In this document: piece after piece, positions 7,453 to 15,659 of the stretch
Position numbering within the stretch: position 1 is the first letter of the stretch
Layout: every line of letters begins with the position of its first letter
Assembly: GCA_001438005.1 (NCBI GenBank)
Contig: LIBO01000005.1
Span: 1-17,827, forward strand
Length of the DNA stretch: 17,827 bases
Direction of reading: 5' to 3'
From: Verrucomicrobia subdivision 6 bacterium BACL9 MAG-120507-bin52
Lineage (GTDB): Bacteria > Verrucomicrobiota > Verrucomicrobiia > Methylacidiphilales > Verrucolacustridaceae
The notes under the pieces: model-generated
Seen by the model: only the letters and a program-made list of their open reading frames with translations
Told to the model about the DNA's origin: nothing
Databases searched by the model: none
Translations under genes and position numbers: made by a program

Positions 7453-8249
7453 TCGTCCAAAAATCCAGTCAGAGGACTTGTGGCAACGGCGGTGCGATGG
7501 GTCGGTCCCAGCCCCGCCTCGTACCCCATTCGTCCCGCCTCCACCCCCATTCGAAACGCCCGCGCCATCACGGCTGGATCCTCCGCCACCGCAATCGCGG
7601 TGTTCACCAGCACCCCATCGGCCCCCATCTCCATTGCCTCGGCCGCGTGGGACGGAGCTCCTAACCCCGCATCCACGATCACCGGTACCTGCGACTGCTC
7701 GATAATAATCTCAATCATCGCCCGCGTTTCCACCCCTCGATTCGATCCGATCGGAGCACCCAGCGGCATGACCGTCGCCGCACCCACCTCCTCCAGCCGC
7801 TTGGCCAAAACCGGATCCGCCTGGATATAAGGCAAGATCGTAAATCCCTCCTTCACCAAAATTTCAGTCGCTTTCAATGTCTCAATCGGATCGGGTAGGA
7901 GATATCGAGGATCGGGATGAATTTCTAATTTAATCCACTTCGGCAGACCGGCCGCCACCGCCAGTCGAGCCAAGCGGACCGCCTCCTCCGCACTCATCGC
8001 GCCGCTCGTATTGGCGAGGACCAGATGTTTGGCCGGGTCGATCTCCTTCAACATATCCGCTTGCGGATCCTTTCGCCCCGTCAAATCCACTCGGCGCAAG
8101 GCAACTGTGACAATCTCGGCTCCACTCGCTTCGAGCGCCGCTTGCATTGCCCCCACCGATGGAAATTTCCCTGTCCCCAAAAGTAGTCGTGAGTGAAAGT
8201 CTCGATCCCCAATCCTCCACCCCTTCTGCGTTGCCACTTGAGATGTCAT
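7449..8249 (-). CDS. thiG: ThiG, thiazole synthase
   Basis: This 266-residue TIM barrel condenses 1-deoxyxylulose 5-phosphate, dehydroglycine and ThiS thiocarboxylate into the thiazole phosphate of thiamin. Visible motifs are [12 protein letters not shown] (20-31), [12 protein letters not shown] (103-114) with Lys107 as the likely Schiff-base lysine, [13 protein letters not shown] (161-173) and [28 protein letters not shown] (193-220, phosphate site and barrel end). The family's usual NTAGC stretch reads NTSGA (80-84), a mild deviation. It is the first gene of the minus-strand run and overlaps thiH by 4 nt. I looked for a TPP riboswitch (CTGAGA and associated boxes) in the 105 bp between thiG and ispA and did not find one, so control is likely by another mechanism or constitutive. 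Confidence 0.95.
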   Translation of the reverse strand: MTSQVATQKGWRIGDRDFHSRLLLGTGKFPSVGAMQAALEASGAEIVTVALRRVDLTGRKDPQADMLKEIDPAKHLVLANTSGAMSAEEAVRLARLAVAAGLPKWIKLEIHPDPRYLLPDPIETLKATEILVKEGFTILPYIQADPVLAKRLEEVGAATVMPLGAPIGSNRGVETRAMIEIIIEQSQVPVIVDAGLGAPSHAAEAMEMGADGVLVNTAIAVAEDPAVMARAFRMGVEAGRMGYEAGLGPTHRTAVATSPLTGFLDE

Positions 8250-8354
8250 CGAATTACCCTACGCCAGCCGCTCCCGCCTTTCCAGCTTCTGTCTGCCCAA
8301 TGGGTAAATGATACGCTTGCCTTTCCTCCCTAAACTTCGTCATATCTTTCCTTG

Positions 8355-9233
8355 GTGAACCCCAAAACATTTTGGAAATCCCGCCTTCCCTGGGTCGAAA
8401 AAGCGCTCGATCGGCTCATCTCCCCCCAAGCCAATCCACCCCTCATTCACCGTGCCATGCGCTACAGCCTCCTCGCCGGAGGTAAACGTCTACGCCCCAT
8501 CCTCTGCCTGGCGGCTGCTCGAGCCGTCGGTGGAAAAGAGTTGGATGCCCTCCCCTCCGCCTGTGCCGTCGAATGTATTCACACCTACTCTTTGATTCAC
8601 GACGATCTTCCCTGCATGGACGATGATAACTTCCGTCGTGGTCGCCCCACCAACCACCGTGTCTACGGGGAAGCGGTCGCTGTCCTCGCGGGGGACGGTC
8701 TGCTGACTCAAGCCTTTGCCTCCGTCGCTCGCACCAAACCCAATCGCCGCTACTCCCCCGCCGATCTCGTTACCGAACTCGCCCACGCCTCCGGTAGCCT
8801 CGGCCTGATCGCCGGCCAGGTTCTCGATCTGGATTCGGAAAAGAAGCGAATTCCTTTGAAAAAATTGGTCGAAATCCACCGCGCCAAGACGGGCGCTCTC
8901 ATCACCACCTCCCTTCGGCTCGGCGCCATGTCGGTCGGTGTCCCTCCCGAAAAACTTCGCCACCTGACCCGCTTCGGCCAATCCCTCGGCCTCGCCTTTC
9001 AGGTGATCGATGACATCCTCGACATCACCTCCACCAAAAAGAAGCTCGGGAAAAGCATCGGGAAAGACCAATCCTCGGGTAAAGCCACCTACCCCAGACT
9101 TCTCGGCCTCGCCGGCGCCAAAAAAGAGGCCGACCGTCTTACCACCACGGCCCGCGCCTCACTCCGTCCACTAGGCTCCGCGGCCGCTCCCCTCCTCGCT
9201 ATCGCGGACACTCTTCTTGGCCGCGATCACTAA
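8355..9233 (+). CDS. ispA: Farnesyl diphosphate synthase (IspA-type polyprenyl synthetase)
   Basis: This protein has 292 residues when started at the GTG at 8355 (a TTG at 8352 is an in-frame alternative); no ATG start is possible near the conserved N-terminus. It carries GGKRLRP (42-48), the first aspartate-rich motif DDLPCMD (83-89, with the two-residue insertion of bacterial type II enzymes), the KTG of RAKTGAL (177-183) and the second motif DDILD (219-223). An aromatic Tyr lies five residues before the first motif, the arrangement associated with a farnesyl product. It condenses IPP with DMAPP/GPP to farnesyl diphosphate for undecaprenyl carriers and quinones. It is divergent from thiG with about 105 bp between. 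A weak TTGCCT (8317-8322) with TCATAT (8340-8345) could be its promoter, which would leave almost no leader. Its last 63 nt overlap the 3' end of lpxB on the other strand. Confidence 0.93.
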   Translation: MNPKTFWKSRLPWVEKALDRLISPQANPPLIHRAMRYSLLAGGKRLRPILCLAAARAVGGKELDALPSACAVECIHTYSLIHDDLPCMDDDNFRRGRPTNHRVYGEAVAVLAGDGLLTQAFASVARTKPNRRYSPADLVTELAHASGSLGLIAGQVLDLDSEKKRIPLKKLVEIHRAKTGALITTSLRLGAMSVGVPPEKLRHLTRFGQSLGLAFQVIDDILDITSTKKKLGKSIGKDQSSGKATYPRLLGLAGAKKEADRLTTTARASLRPLGSAAAPLLAIADTLLGRDH

Positions 9234-10388
9234 TTTTCGTCTCGCTCGAATCGCATCCTCCACTTCGCGGGCCGCCCTCGAAGCCGCTCCCGGCCCACCC
9301 AACTTTTTTGCCACCTTTCGAATCCTGTCCGCCATTACCTCCGCCCCCTTTGGATTTCGTAAAATCTGTAAAGCGGCTCGCGCCAGCCGCTCCGGCTCCG
9401 CCGCTCCTTGCAGGAACTCCGGCACCACTTTCTCGCCCGCGAGCACATTGACCATCGAGAGATAGGGCAGCTTGACCAACATGCGCGCCACCCAGTACGT
9501 CAGCCAAGAGGCTCGATAAATCACCAGCATCGGCAAACCCGCCATGGCACACTCCAGGGTCGCCGTACCCGACGCCACTATCGCCAGAGAACAGCGCGTC
9601 AGCTGCGTCAGGGACTGCCCCGAGACGATATCCAAACTCACGCCACTCATCGGAGACTTCGCCCAGATCTCCTCTAACCTTTGTCTCATCTCATGGTCGG
9701 TCGCCATCGAGATAAATCGGACATTGCGCTCCTCCTGAACGATTCTCTGCGCTGTTTTCAATAAGATCGGCCAATGCTGATCGATCTCCTTCGCTCGACT
9801 CCCCGGCAACAGTGCCACACTGGGAATCTCATCCCGCTCCGCATGGGATTGATGGATCCAACGATCGGGTAAAGGGTGCCCCACCCACCGGGTCCTCAAC
9901 TTCGGGGCGTGCTGGGCAAACCAATCCACTTCAAAAGGAAAGATGACCAGTAGCCGCTCTAAAATTTTCTCCATCTGCTTAGCTCGACCCGCTTTCCACG
10001 CCCAAACCTGCGGGCTGACATAGTAAATTAAGGCAGGCGCACCTGGCTCCCGATGAAGTGCCCGGGCGAGACGCAAATTGAATCCGGGATAATCCACCAA
10101 GATCACCACGTCGGGATGGATCTCCGCAATCTCATGTTTCACCTCCCGAAAGATTTTTAGAAACTTCGGCAGATTCCGCAACACATCGGTCAACCCCACC
10201 ACCGCATGTTTCGCCAAATCAAAACTCTGCTCCTGCCCGGCCGCTTTCAACATCGGCCCGCCCACCCCAAACGCCCGCAACTTCGGATTCTTCTTCAGCT
10301 CCCGTAAAAGATCCGCCGCCAACCGATCCCCGCTCGCCTCGCCAGCCACCAGGTACACCCGCGACTCCACCACCTCTTTCAAACTCAT
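9171..10388 (-). CDS. lpxB: Lipid-A-disaccharide synthase
   Basis: This 405-residue GT19 enzyme transfers 2,3-diacylglucosamine 1-phosphate from UDP-diacylglucosamine, or condenses the two to lipid A disaccharide, at the inner face of the cytoplasmic membrane. Visible motifs are VAGEASGD (14-21), FGVGGPML (40-47), VDYPGFN (98-104), YYVSPQVWAW (122-131), FPFE, and ASGTATLECAMAGLPMLVIYRAS in the C-terminal lobe. I take the ATG at 10388-10386 as start because it overlaps the stop of the upstream oxidoreductase (ATGA); the frame is open nine codons further but begins inside that gene. The C-terminus carries an Arg/Lys- then Gly-rich extension of about 20 residues encoded antisense to the end of ispA. 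Confidence 0.95.
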   Translation of the reverse strand: MSLKEVVESRVYLVAGEASGDRLAADLLRELKKNPKLRAFGVGGPMLKAAGQEQSFDLAKHAVVGLTDVLRNLPKFLKIFREVKHEIAEIHPDVVILVDYPGFNLRLARALHREPGAPALIYYVSPQVWAWKAGRAKQMEKILERLLVIFPFEVDWFAQHAPKLRTRWVGHPLPDRWIHQSHAERDEIPSVALLPGSRAKEIDQHWPILLKTAQRIVQEERNVRFISMATDHEMRQRLEEIWAKSPMSGVSLDIVSGQSLTQLTRCSLAIVASGTATLECAMAGLPMLVIYRASWLTYWVARMLVKLPYLSMVNVLAGEKVVPEFLQGAAEPERLARAALQILRNPKGAEVMADRIRKVAKKLGGPGAASRAAREVEDAIRARRKLVIAAKKSVRDSEEGSGRGA

Positions 10389-11311
10389 GCCCCCACCGGG
10401 GTCATCTGACCGCATATCTGGGAAGCCAACTTCAGCGCCTCAAACCCATGCGCCCCCGCCACCCGCGGATCCGTATTCTCACGCACATTCATCACAAACT
10501 CCGCTAACTGATTCTTCAGCGGTTCCCCTTTCATCACCGGAATTTTATCCCGCGTGATCTTGCCCTCCAATCTCTTATAAATCTCCCCCTCCTGTTTCAT
10601 ATAGTCCAAGGACAGATACGCGTCGTCCTGAAACACTCGAATCTTTCGTAATTTTTCGGGGCTGATGCGGCTCGTGGTCAGGTTGGCCACACAACCGTTG
10701 GCAAAACGAATTCGCGCATTGGCAATATCCTCACCCTTGCTCAGGACGGGCACGCCCACCGCATCCACCGAAGTCACGGGCGATCGCACCAGATGCAAAA
10801 TAATCTCCAGATCATGAATCATCAGATCCATCACCACCCCGATGTCGGTGCTCCTTCCCGGATAGGGGGATAAACGATGCGCTTCAATAAAACGAGGGCG
10901 GCCCAATCTCTCCTCCAACGCCGCCAGCACTGGATTAAATCTCTCCACATGCCCGACCGCTAATTTCGCCCCATGCTTCTCGGCCAGATCCACCAGCTTC
11001 CGCGCCTCCGCTGTATCCATTGCCATCGGCTTTTCCACCAGCACGTGCTTGCCTCGCCTTAAAAAAGGTTCCGCAATTGCTAAATGAGTCATGGTCGGCG
11101 TGACGATGCTGGCCGCGTCGACCGCCTCCACCATTTCTGCCAAAGAGGCAAACGCCCGCGTCCGACACTTCGCCGCAATCTTTCGGGCTGTCTCGGGGTT
11201 GGAATCATGCACCCCCACCAACTCCGCTTCGGCCAGCTCCGCATAGATCCGCGCGTGCTCCTTGCCCATGTGACCCACCCCCGCCACGCCTACTTTGACC
11301 TTCTGGCTCAT
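10385..11311 (-). CDS. Gfo/Idh/MocA-family NAD(P)-dependent oxidoreductase in lipid A operon (possible UDP-GlcNAc 3-dehydrogenase)
   Basis: This protein has 308 residues. The Rossmann nucleotide-binding motif GVGHMG (11-16) opens the protein. The active-site EKP (93-95, in LVEKPMAM) and GHVERFNPV (120-128) follow, then the C-terminal domain with MDLMIHDLEIILHL, where the Asp/His residues are those used for catalysis in this family. It is locked between lpxI and lpxB by ATGA overlaps on both sides, so a role in UDP-sugar or lipid A metabolism is likely. In other bacteria a homologous enzyme, GnnA, oxidises the 3-OH of UDP-GlcNAc before transamination by GnnB, giving amide-linked lipid A. No GnnB-like aminotransferase is in this window, so that assignment is inference. 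The start ATG at 11311-11309 is preceded by AAGGGGGG, a plausible ribosome binding site. Confidence 0.9.
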   Translation of the reverse strand: MSQKVKVGVAGVGHMGKEHARIYAELAEAELVGVHDSNPETARKIAAKCRTRAFASLAEMVEAVDAASIVTPTMTHLAIAEPFLRRGKHVLVEKPMAMDTAEARKLVDLAEKHGAKLAVGHVERFNPVLAALEERLGRPRFIEAHRLSPYPGRSTDIGVVMDLMIHDLEIILHLVRSPVTSVDAVGVPVLSKGEDIANARIRFANGCVANLTTSRISPEKLRKIRVFQDDAYLSLDYMKQEGEIYKRLEGKITRDKIPVMKGEPLKNQLAEFVMNVRENTDPRVAGAHGFEALKLASQICGQMTPVGA

Positions 11312-12126
11312 TTGCCCCCCTTGCCCGCCTGCCCCCAAAGAGTGATTTTGTGCCGAAGGGCTAACTTTTTCACTTCATCCTGATCCAAAATCAAAGTTTT
11401 TTTCGCCTCCACCACCAGCACACTCACCCTTCCCTCCGCCGCCGCTCGAATCGTTTGCGGCCCCACCACCGGCACATCAAACCGCATATCCTGCCCCGGG
11501 GAAGTTACTTTGATCGCGACCCCACCACCCCCCGCGATGGCTCCACCCCTGCGCAATGTCTCGTCGGTACCGTCAAAGCCCTCCACTGCCATCACCGCTC
11601 CCTGCTTCACCACCAAACTTTGCCCAATATTCAGCTTGGCCACCGCTTTGGCTAGCGGCCAACCGAACGTAATGTCCGCCGAAAGATGCGCCGGGGGATT
11701 CGGCCCCGCCAACACCCCGTGCCCGGCCAGATGATTCTCCATAAAAGTCGTGGCCGGCAAAACTTGGATGCCCGCTTTGCCCAACTCCGTCGCCACCGCC
11801 CCAAAAAGCGTCGCCGCATTTTTTTCCTTTAATTGAGCTAGAATCCACAACGCCTTCCAATCGGGTCGCAAATCGAAAAGTCGTTTCGGGGTGATCTGCC
11901 CCGCAAAGATCGCCTCCCGCACCCCCGCCTTTTTAAAAAACGAGATCAACTTCCCCAACTGCCCGACCCGCAACCACTCGGTCGGCTGCCCACGTGCCGC
12001 CACCCTGGCCTCCGTTTCGCCGGTGAAGGCTGCCACCACCAAAGCCACCCCTTGAGCCCTCGCCCCATTTAGCACTTGGAGAGGGTAGATACCCCTGCCC
12101 GCCACCAAACCAATCTTGCCCTTCAT
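11308..12126 (-). CDS. lpxI: UDP-2,3-diacylglucosamine diphosphatase LpxI (DUF1009)
   Basis: This 272-residue protein hydrolyses UDP-2,3-diacylglucosamine to lipid X and UMP, the step before LpxB, in bacteria that lack LpxH. The family signature is clear: N-terminal GLVAGRGIYPLQV, FAGQITPKRLFDLRPD, then GAVMAVEGFDGTDETLRRGG, KVTSPGQDMRFDVPVVGPQTI and VVEAKKTLILDQDE. Length is normal for LpxI (about 270-280). I chose the ATG at 12126-12124; a TTG directly before it is in frame and cannot be excluded. It is the first gene of a lpxI-oxidoreductase-lpxB operon and diverges from nusA, so its promoter must lie in 12127-12295. No obvious Shine-Dalgarno sequence precedes it. Confidence 0.93.
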   Translation of the reverse strand: MKGKIGLVAGRGIYPLQVLNGARAQGVALVVAAFTGETEARVAARGQPTEWLRVGQLGKLISFFKKAGVREAIFAGQITPKRLFDLRPDWKALWILAQLKEKNAATLFGAVATELGKAGIQVLPATTFMENHLAGHGVLAGPNPPAHLSADITFGWPLAKAVAKLNIGQSLVVKQGAVMAVEGFDGTDETLRRGGAIAGGGGVAIKVTSPGQDMRFDVPVVGPQTIRAAAEGRVSVLVVEAKKTLILDQDEVKKLALRHKITLWGQAGKGGK

Positions 12127-12128
12127 CA

Positions 12129-12184
12129 ATGGGTTACACCACCGAACGAGATGGCGATTTCATGGGTTGACCGATTCATGGGTT
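12129..12184. repeat. Three direct ATGGGTT copies in the lpxI-nusA divergent intergenic region
   Basis: ATGGGTT occurs at 12129-12135, 12162-12168 and 12178-12184. The last two are part of a longer near-repeat GATT(T)CATGGGTT spaced 16 bp apart, and they flank the TTGACC of the proposed nusA promoter. The spacing of 33 and 16 bp is not exactly helical. They could be binding sites for a regulator of both divergent operons, or a small duplication. Confidence 0.4.
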
Positions 12185-12194
12185 TTGATACGAT
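12167..12194 (+). promoter_or_regulatory. Candidate sigma70 promoter for nusA-infB-rbfA
   Basis: TTGACC (12167-12172, 5 of 6 with the -35 consensus) is followed after 16 bp by TACGAT (12189-12194, 4 of 6 with the -10 consensus). This would give a leader of about 95 nt before the nusA start. It is the best plus-strand match in the 169-bp gap between lpxI and nusA and lies among the ATGGGTT repeats. Confidence 0.38.
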
Positions 12195-12295
12195 TTGAAA
12201 GGAGTCGTCTCGCGGCGGAAGTTGGGTGGGAACTCGAAGGTTTCCACCTTTTTTTTCGCCAAAAGAGGTCTCCAAAAACCAAAAAAGATAAGCAC

Positions 12296-13558
12296 ATGAA
12301 CACACAAGACTTCCTCACAGTACTCGATTACATGGAAAAGGAGAAGGGCATAAGCCGCAAGGTGATGGGCACTGTGATTGAGAATGCCCTGATTACCGCC
12401 GCCCACAAGACCTACCCTCTCGAGACTGAAATTCGCGTCAACCTCGACCAAAAATCGGGTAAAATCCAAATGTTCGCCAAACTCAAGGCCAGCGACCGGG
12501 CCCGTCCCAACGCGGACGAAATCTCCATCGTCAAAGCCCGTGCCGTCAAAGCGAATGTTCACGTCGGTGAACTCGTGGAAGTCGAACTCGATGCCAGCCA
12601 ATTCGGCCGAATCGCCGCCCAAGTTTTTAAGCAAGCCATGAACCAAAACCTACGCTCGATCGAGAAAACCATGATCATGGAAGAGTTCCAAGGTCGCGTG
12701 GGTGATATCGTCGCCGGGACTGTCCGCCGATTCGAACGGGCGGATGTGGTCATCGATCTCGGGAAGTTCGAGGGCATCATGCCCTCCCGCGAACGTGTTC
12801 CCACGGAAGAGTACACCCCGGGCGAACGCATCCGCGCTCTCGTTCTCGCCGTCCAATCGGGCCAGCGTGGACCCGAAATTATTCTCTCCCGCTCCAGTCC
12901 TGATTTCGTTCGCCGTCTCCTTTCCCTCGAAGTCAATGAACTCAACGATGGCACGGTTCAAATTAAATCTCTGGCCCGTGAACCCGGTTTCCGCACCAAG
13001 ATCGCCGTTTGGTCAGACGTGGAGAAAGTCGATCCCGTCGGCGCTTGTGTCGGCATTCGCGGTTCCCGCGTGAAAAATATTGTGCGGGAACTCAACAACG
13101 AAAAGGTCGATCTTTTCCGCTGGTCTCCCAACATTCATGAGCTGGTCATCGAAGCCCTCAAACCCGCCAAACTGCGCAAAATCGAGATCGACGAAACCAA
13201 TCGCCGGGTCCGCGCTCTGGTCGACGCGGAAAATCTCTCCCTCGCCATCGGCCGAAAAGGACACAACGCTCGCCTCGCCAGCCGCCTGACCGGCTGGAGC
13301 ATCGACGTGGAAGAGGACAAAACCGAAGTCCAAGGCTTCGAACAGAAGCTGGAAGCCGCCGTCCAAGGCCTGGCCTCCATTCTTGGCATCGAACTCGCCC
13401 TCGCCCAAAAAATTGCGTCAGTCGGATTCAGCACCGCTGAGGCCATCGCCGAAGCCAGCGACTCGGACTTGGCTGAGGCCGTGCCCGATCTCACCCCTGA
13501 ACAAGTCCAGGAGATTCGCACCAAGGCTCAGGCAGCCCTCTCAGCCGCCAAGACCTGA
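12296..13558 (+). CDS. nusA: Transcription termination/antitermination protein NusA
   Basis: This 420-residue protein has the full NusA core. The N-terminal RNA-polymerase-binding domain (1-125) is followed by an S1 domain (about 132-200, QGRVGDIVAGTVRRFE and REVP-like loop). KH1 (about 202-280) carries the G-x2-G of GIRGSRV (253-259), and KH2 (about 290-345) that of LAIGRKGHNARLA (316-328). A helix-hairpin-helix tail (about 355-415, LGIELALAQKIASVGF) ends the protein. NusA binds elongating polymerase and nascent RNA to control pausing and termination. The start at 12296 matches the family N-terminus MNTQDFLTVLDYMEKEKGIS; the frame is open further upstream but that part is not protein-like. 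Only a weak AAGATAAG lies before the start. rimP, which commonly precedes nusA, is absent here. Confidence 0.96.
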   Translation: MNTQDFLTVLDYMEKEKGISRKVMGTVIENALITAAHKTYPLETEIRVNLDQKSGKIQMFAKLKASDRARPNADEISIVKARAVKANVHVGELVEVELDASQFGRIAAQVFKQAMNQNLRSIEKTMIMEEFQGRVGDIVAGTVRRFERADVVIDLGKFEGIMPSRERVPTEEYTPGERIRALVLAVQSGQRGPEIILSRSSPDFVRRLLSLEVNELNDGTVQIKSLAREPGFRTKIAVWSDVEKVDPVGACVGIRGSRVKNIVRELNNEKVDLFRWSPNIHELVIEALKPAKLRKIEIDETNRRVRALVDAENLSLAIGRKGHNARLASRLTGWSIDVEEDKTEVQGFEQKLEAAVQGLASILGIELALAQKIASVGFSTAEAIAEASDSDLAEAVPDLTPEQVQEIRTKAQAALSAAKT

Positions 13559-13578
13559 AGCCCCCTCCCTCGCCCGGC

Positions 13579-15621
13579 ATGGCCACCTCGTCCACCAAAA
13601 AGACGGCCAAACCCGACGGGGAAGCCGCCCCCGTAAAAAAACCACGCGCGGTGAAAACCGCCACCCCTAAAAAAGTTCCCGCCAAGGGAAAAACACCCCC
13701 AGCAGAACCCACAGACGTTGCCCCAGCGGCGGTTGCCATTGCCGCCGAGGAGAAGATTACCCCCAAAGGAGAAGCGGCACCCGCCGTCACCCCGCCCGCA
13801 TCCCCAGCCCTCACGGAGGAGACGGTCGACGAATCCAAAATCATCCAAATGAAGCCCCCGATCCAGGTCCGCGACCTGGCGACGCGGCTCAATCTGAAGC
13901 CCTTCCAGCTGATTCATGAGCTGATGGAAATGAATGTCTTTGCCACCCTGAATCAAAATATCGAGGAGGCGGTGGCTAAAAAGATTTGCGAGAAACGTGG
14001 GTTCGTATTCTTAGCGGAAAAACGCAAAGAGGGGGGTGGAGTCCACAAGGTCGCCCCGGTGATCGAGCCCCCCAAGGCCAAGCCCATTCCTTCCGCTAAT
14101 CTCAAACCTCGCCCTCCCATTGTCACCTTCATGGGTCACGTCGATCACGGGAAGACCTCCCTGCTTGACGCCATCCGCCGCGCCAAAGTCGCCGCGGGCG
14201 AAGCGGGAGGCATCACCCAGCACATCGGGGCCTACACGGTGAAGCGGGGTGAAAATACGATCACCTTCCTCGACACCCCGGGCCACGAAGCTTTCACCGC
14301 GATGCGTGCCCGTGGGGCCAACGTCACCGACATCGTGGTTCTCGTGGTCGCCGCGGACGACGGTATTAAACCGCAAACTTTGGAAGCCCTTCGCCACGCC
14401 CAAGCGGCCAAGGTGACCATTATGGTCGCCATCAATAAAGTGGATCTACCCAACGCCAACCTCGACAAAGTCAAAGGCCAGCTGCAAGAGCTGGGCCTGG
14501 CCCCCGAAGAGTGGGGCGGCCAAACCGTCGTCTGCGAAGTTTCCGCCACCAAAGGCACCGGTATTGAGAAACTTTTGGAAATGATCGCTCTGCAATCGGA
14601 GGTTTTGGAACTGCGGGCCGACCCGACAGGCCACGCCCTTGCCCGAGTCATTGAGACCCAAATTGAGACGGGTCGCGGTCCTACCGCCACTGTCCTCGTC
14701 CAACAAGGTTGTCTCAAGGTGGGCGACTCCTTTGTTTGCGGACCCCACCAAGGAAAAGTCAAAGCACTCTTTGATGATGGGGGAAACTCGATCAAGACGG
14801 CTGGTCCCTCGGTCCCCGCACGAATCGTCGGGTTGAGCGGTGCCCCCTCCCCTGGCGAAGAGGTCGTGGTCGTAGGCTCAGAGCGGGAGGCCCGCTCGAT
14901 CGTCGAAGAGCGGCAAGAGGCGCAACGGGCCACTCGCTTAGCCGCCGGACCTGGTGCTCCCGCGGGCGTCACCCTAGAAAATCTTTTCGCCAGTATCGCC
15001 GAAGGACAGAAAAAATGTCTGCGCGTGGTCCTCAAAGGCGACGTGCAAGGCTCGGTCGAGGCGATCGTGGAGGCCATTCGCAAAATCCAAAGTCAAAAAG
15101 TGACTTTGGAAATTATTCTTTCCGCCATCGGACCGATTGCGGAGTCGGATATTCTTTTAGCCAAAGCCTCGGGCGCAGTCGTCATTGGTTTCAACACGAA
15201 GACCGACAATTCGGCAGCGAACGCGGCCAAGCGCGAGGCCATCCAAATCAAACTTTTTAGTATTATTTATGAACTGGTCGATCAAGTGAAGGAGGCCATG
15301 ACGGGCCTTTTGGATCCCGAACTTCGCGAAAGCCCGCTCGGAAACGCTTTGGTCAAAAAAGTGTTCGAACTTTCGAAATTCATGGTCGCGGGGTGCCAAG
15401 TGCAGAGTGGGCGGATCACCAAAAGCGGACGGGCCCGCGTCATCCGCAAGAAACAGCCGATTTACGACGGTGCCGTGGTTACCCTCAAACGATTCCAGGA
15501 GGATGTTCCCGAGGTGCGCCAAGGATTGGAGTGCGGAATTCGTTTGGGCAACTTTGACGAATACGAGGAGGGCGACATCATCGAGTGTTACCAACTCGAA
15601 AAAGTCCCCCAAACTCTGTAA
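13579..15621 (+). CDS. infB: Translation initiation factor IF-2
   Basis: This 680-residue GTPase delivers and checks fMet-tRNA on the 30S subunit. The N-terminus (1-90) is a low-complexity Lys/Ala/Pro linker, short compared with many IF-2 proteins. An IF2-N-like domain follows (about 93-145, IQVRDLATRLNLKPFQLIHEL). The G domain shows all motifs: G1 GHVDHGKT (186-193), G2 GGITQHIG (210-217), G3 DTPGH (232-236), G4 NKVD (286-289) and an SATKGTGI G5 region. Domains II-IV end with GNFDEYEEGDIIECYQLEK, the tRNA-binding C2 domain. It begins 20 bp after nusA with no evident Shine-Dalgarno sequence, so it is probably coupled to or co-transcribed with nusA. The alternative internal starts known in other species are not obvious here. 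Confidence 0.97.
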   Translation: MATSSTKKTAKPDGEAAPVKKPRAVKTATPKKVPAKGKTPPAEPTDVAPAAVAIAAEEKITPKGEAAPAVTPPASPALTEETVDESKIIQMKPPIQVRDLATRLNLKPFQLIHELMEMNVFATLNQNIEEAVAKKICEKRGFVFLAEKRKEGGGVHKVAPVIEPPKAKPIPSANLKPRPPIVTFMGHVDHGKTSLLDAIRRAKVAAGEAGGITQHIGAYTVKRGENTITFLDTPGHEAFTAMRARGANVTDIVVLVVAADDGIKPQTLEALRHAQAAKVTIMVAINKVDLPNANLDKVKGQLQELGLAPEEWGGQTVVCEVSATKGTGIEKLLEMIALQSEVLELRADPTGHALARVIETQIETGRGPTATVLVQQGCLKVGDSFVCGPHQGKVKALFDDGGNSIKTAGPSVPARIVGLSGAPSPGEEVVVVGSEREARSIVEERQEAQRATRLAAGPGAPAGVTLENLFASIAEGQKKCLRVVLKGDVQGSVEAIVEAIRKIQSQKVTLEIILSAIGPIAESDILLAKASGAVVIGFNTKTDNSAANAAKREAIQIKLFSIIYELVDQVKEAMTGLLDPELRESPLGNALVKKVFELSKFMVAGCQVQSGRITKSGRARVIRKKQPIYDGAVVTLKRFQEDVPEVRQGLECGIRLGNFDEYEEGDIIECYQLEKVPQTL

Positions 15622-15659
15622 CGACTTTCCTCCTAAATAAATTGGGCTAGGGTTCCCCC

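Noticed and set aside
8250..8354. Search for a TPP riboswitch upstream of thiG.
   Set aside because: No CTGAGA or associated conserved boxes are present on the minus strand in the gap.
14232..15083. Minus-strand open frame of 283 codons.
   Set aside because: It is antisense to the conserved GTPase and following domains of infB, and its translation is Ser/Thr/Arg-rich without domain features.
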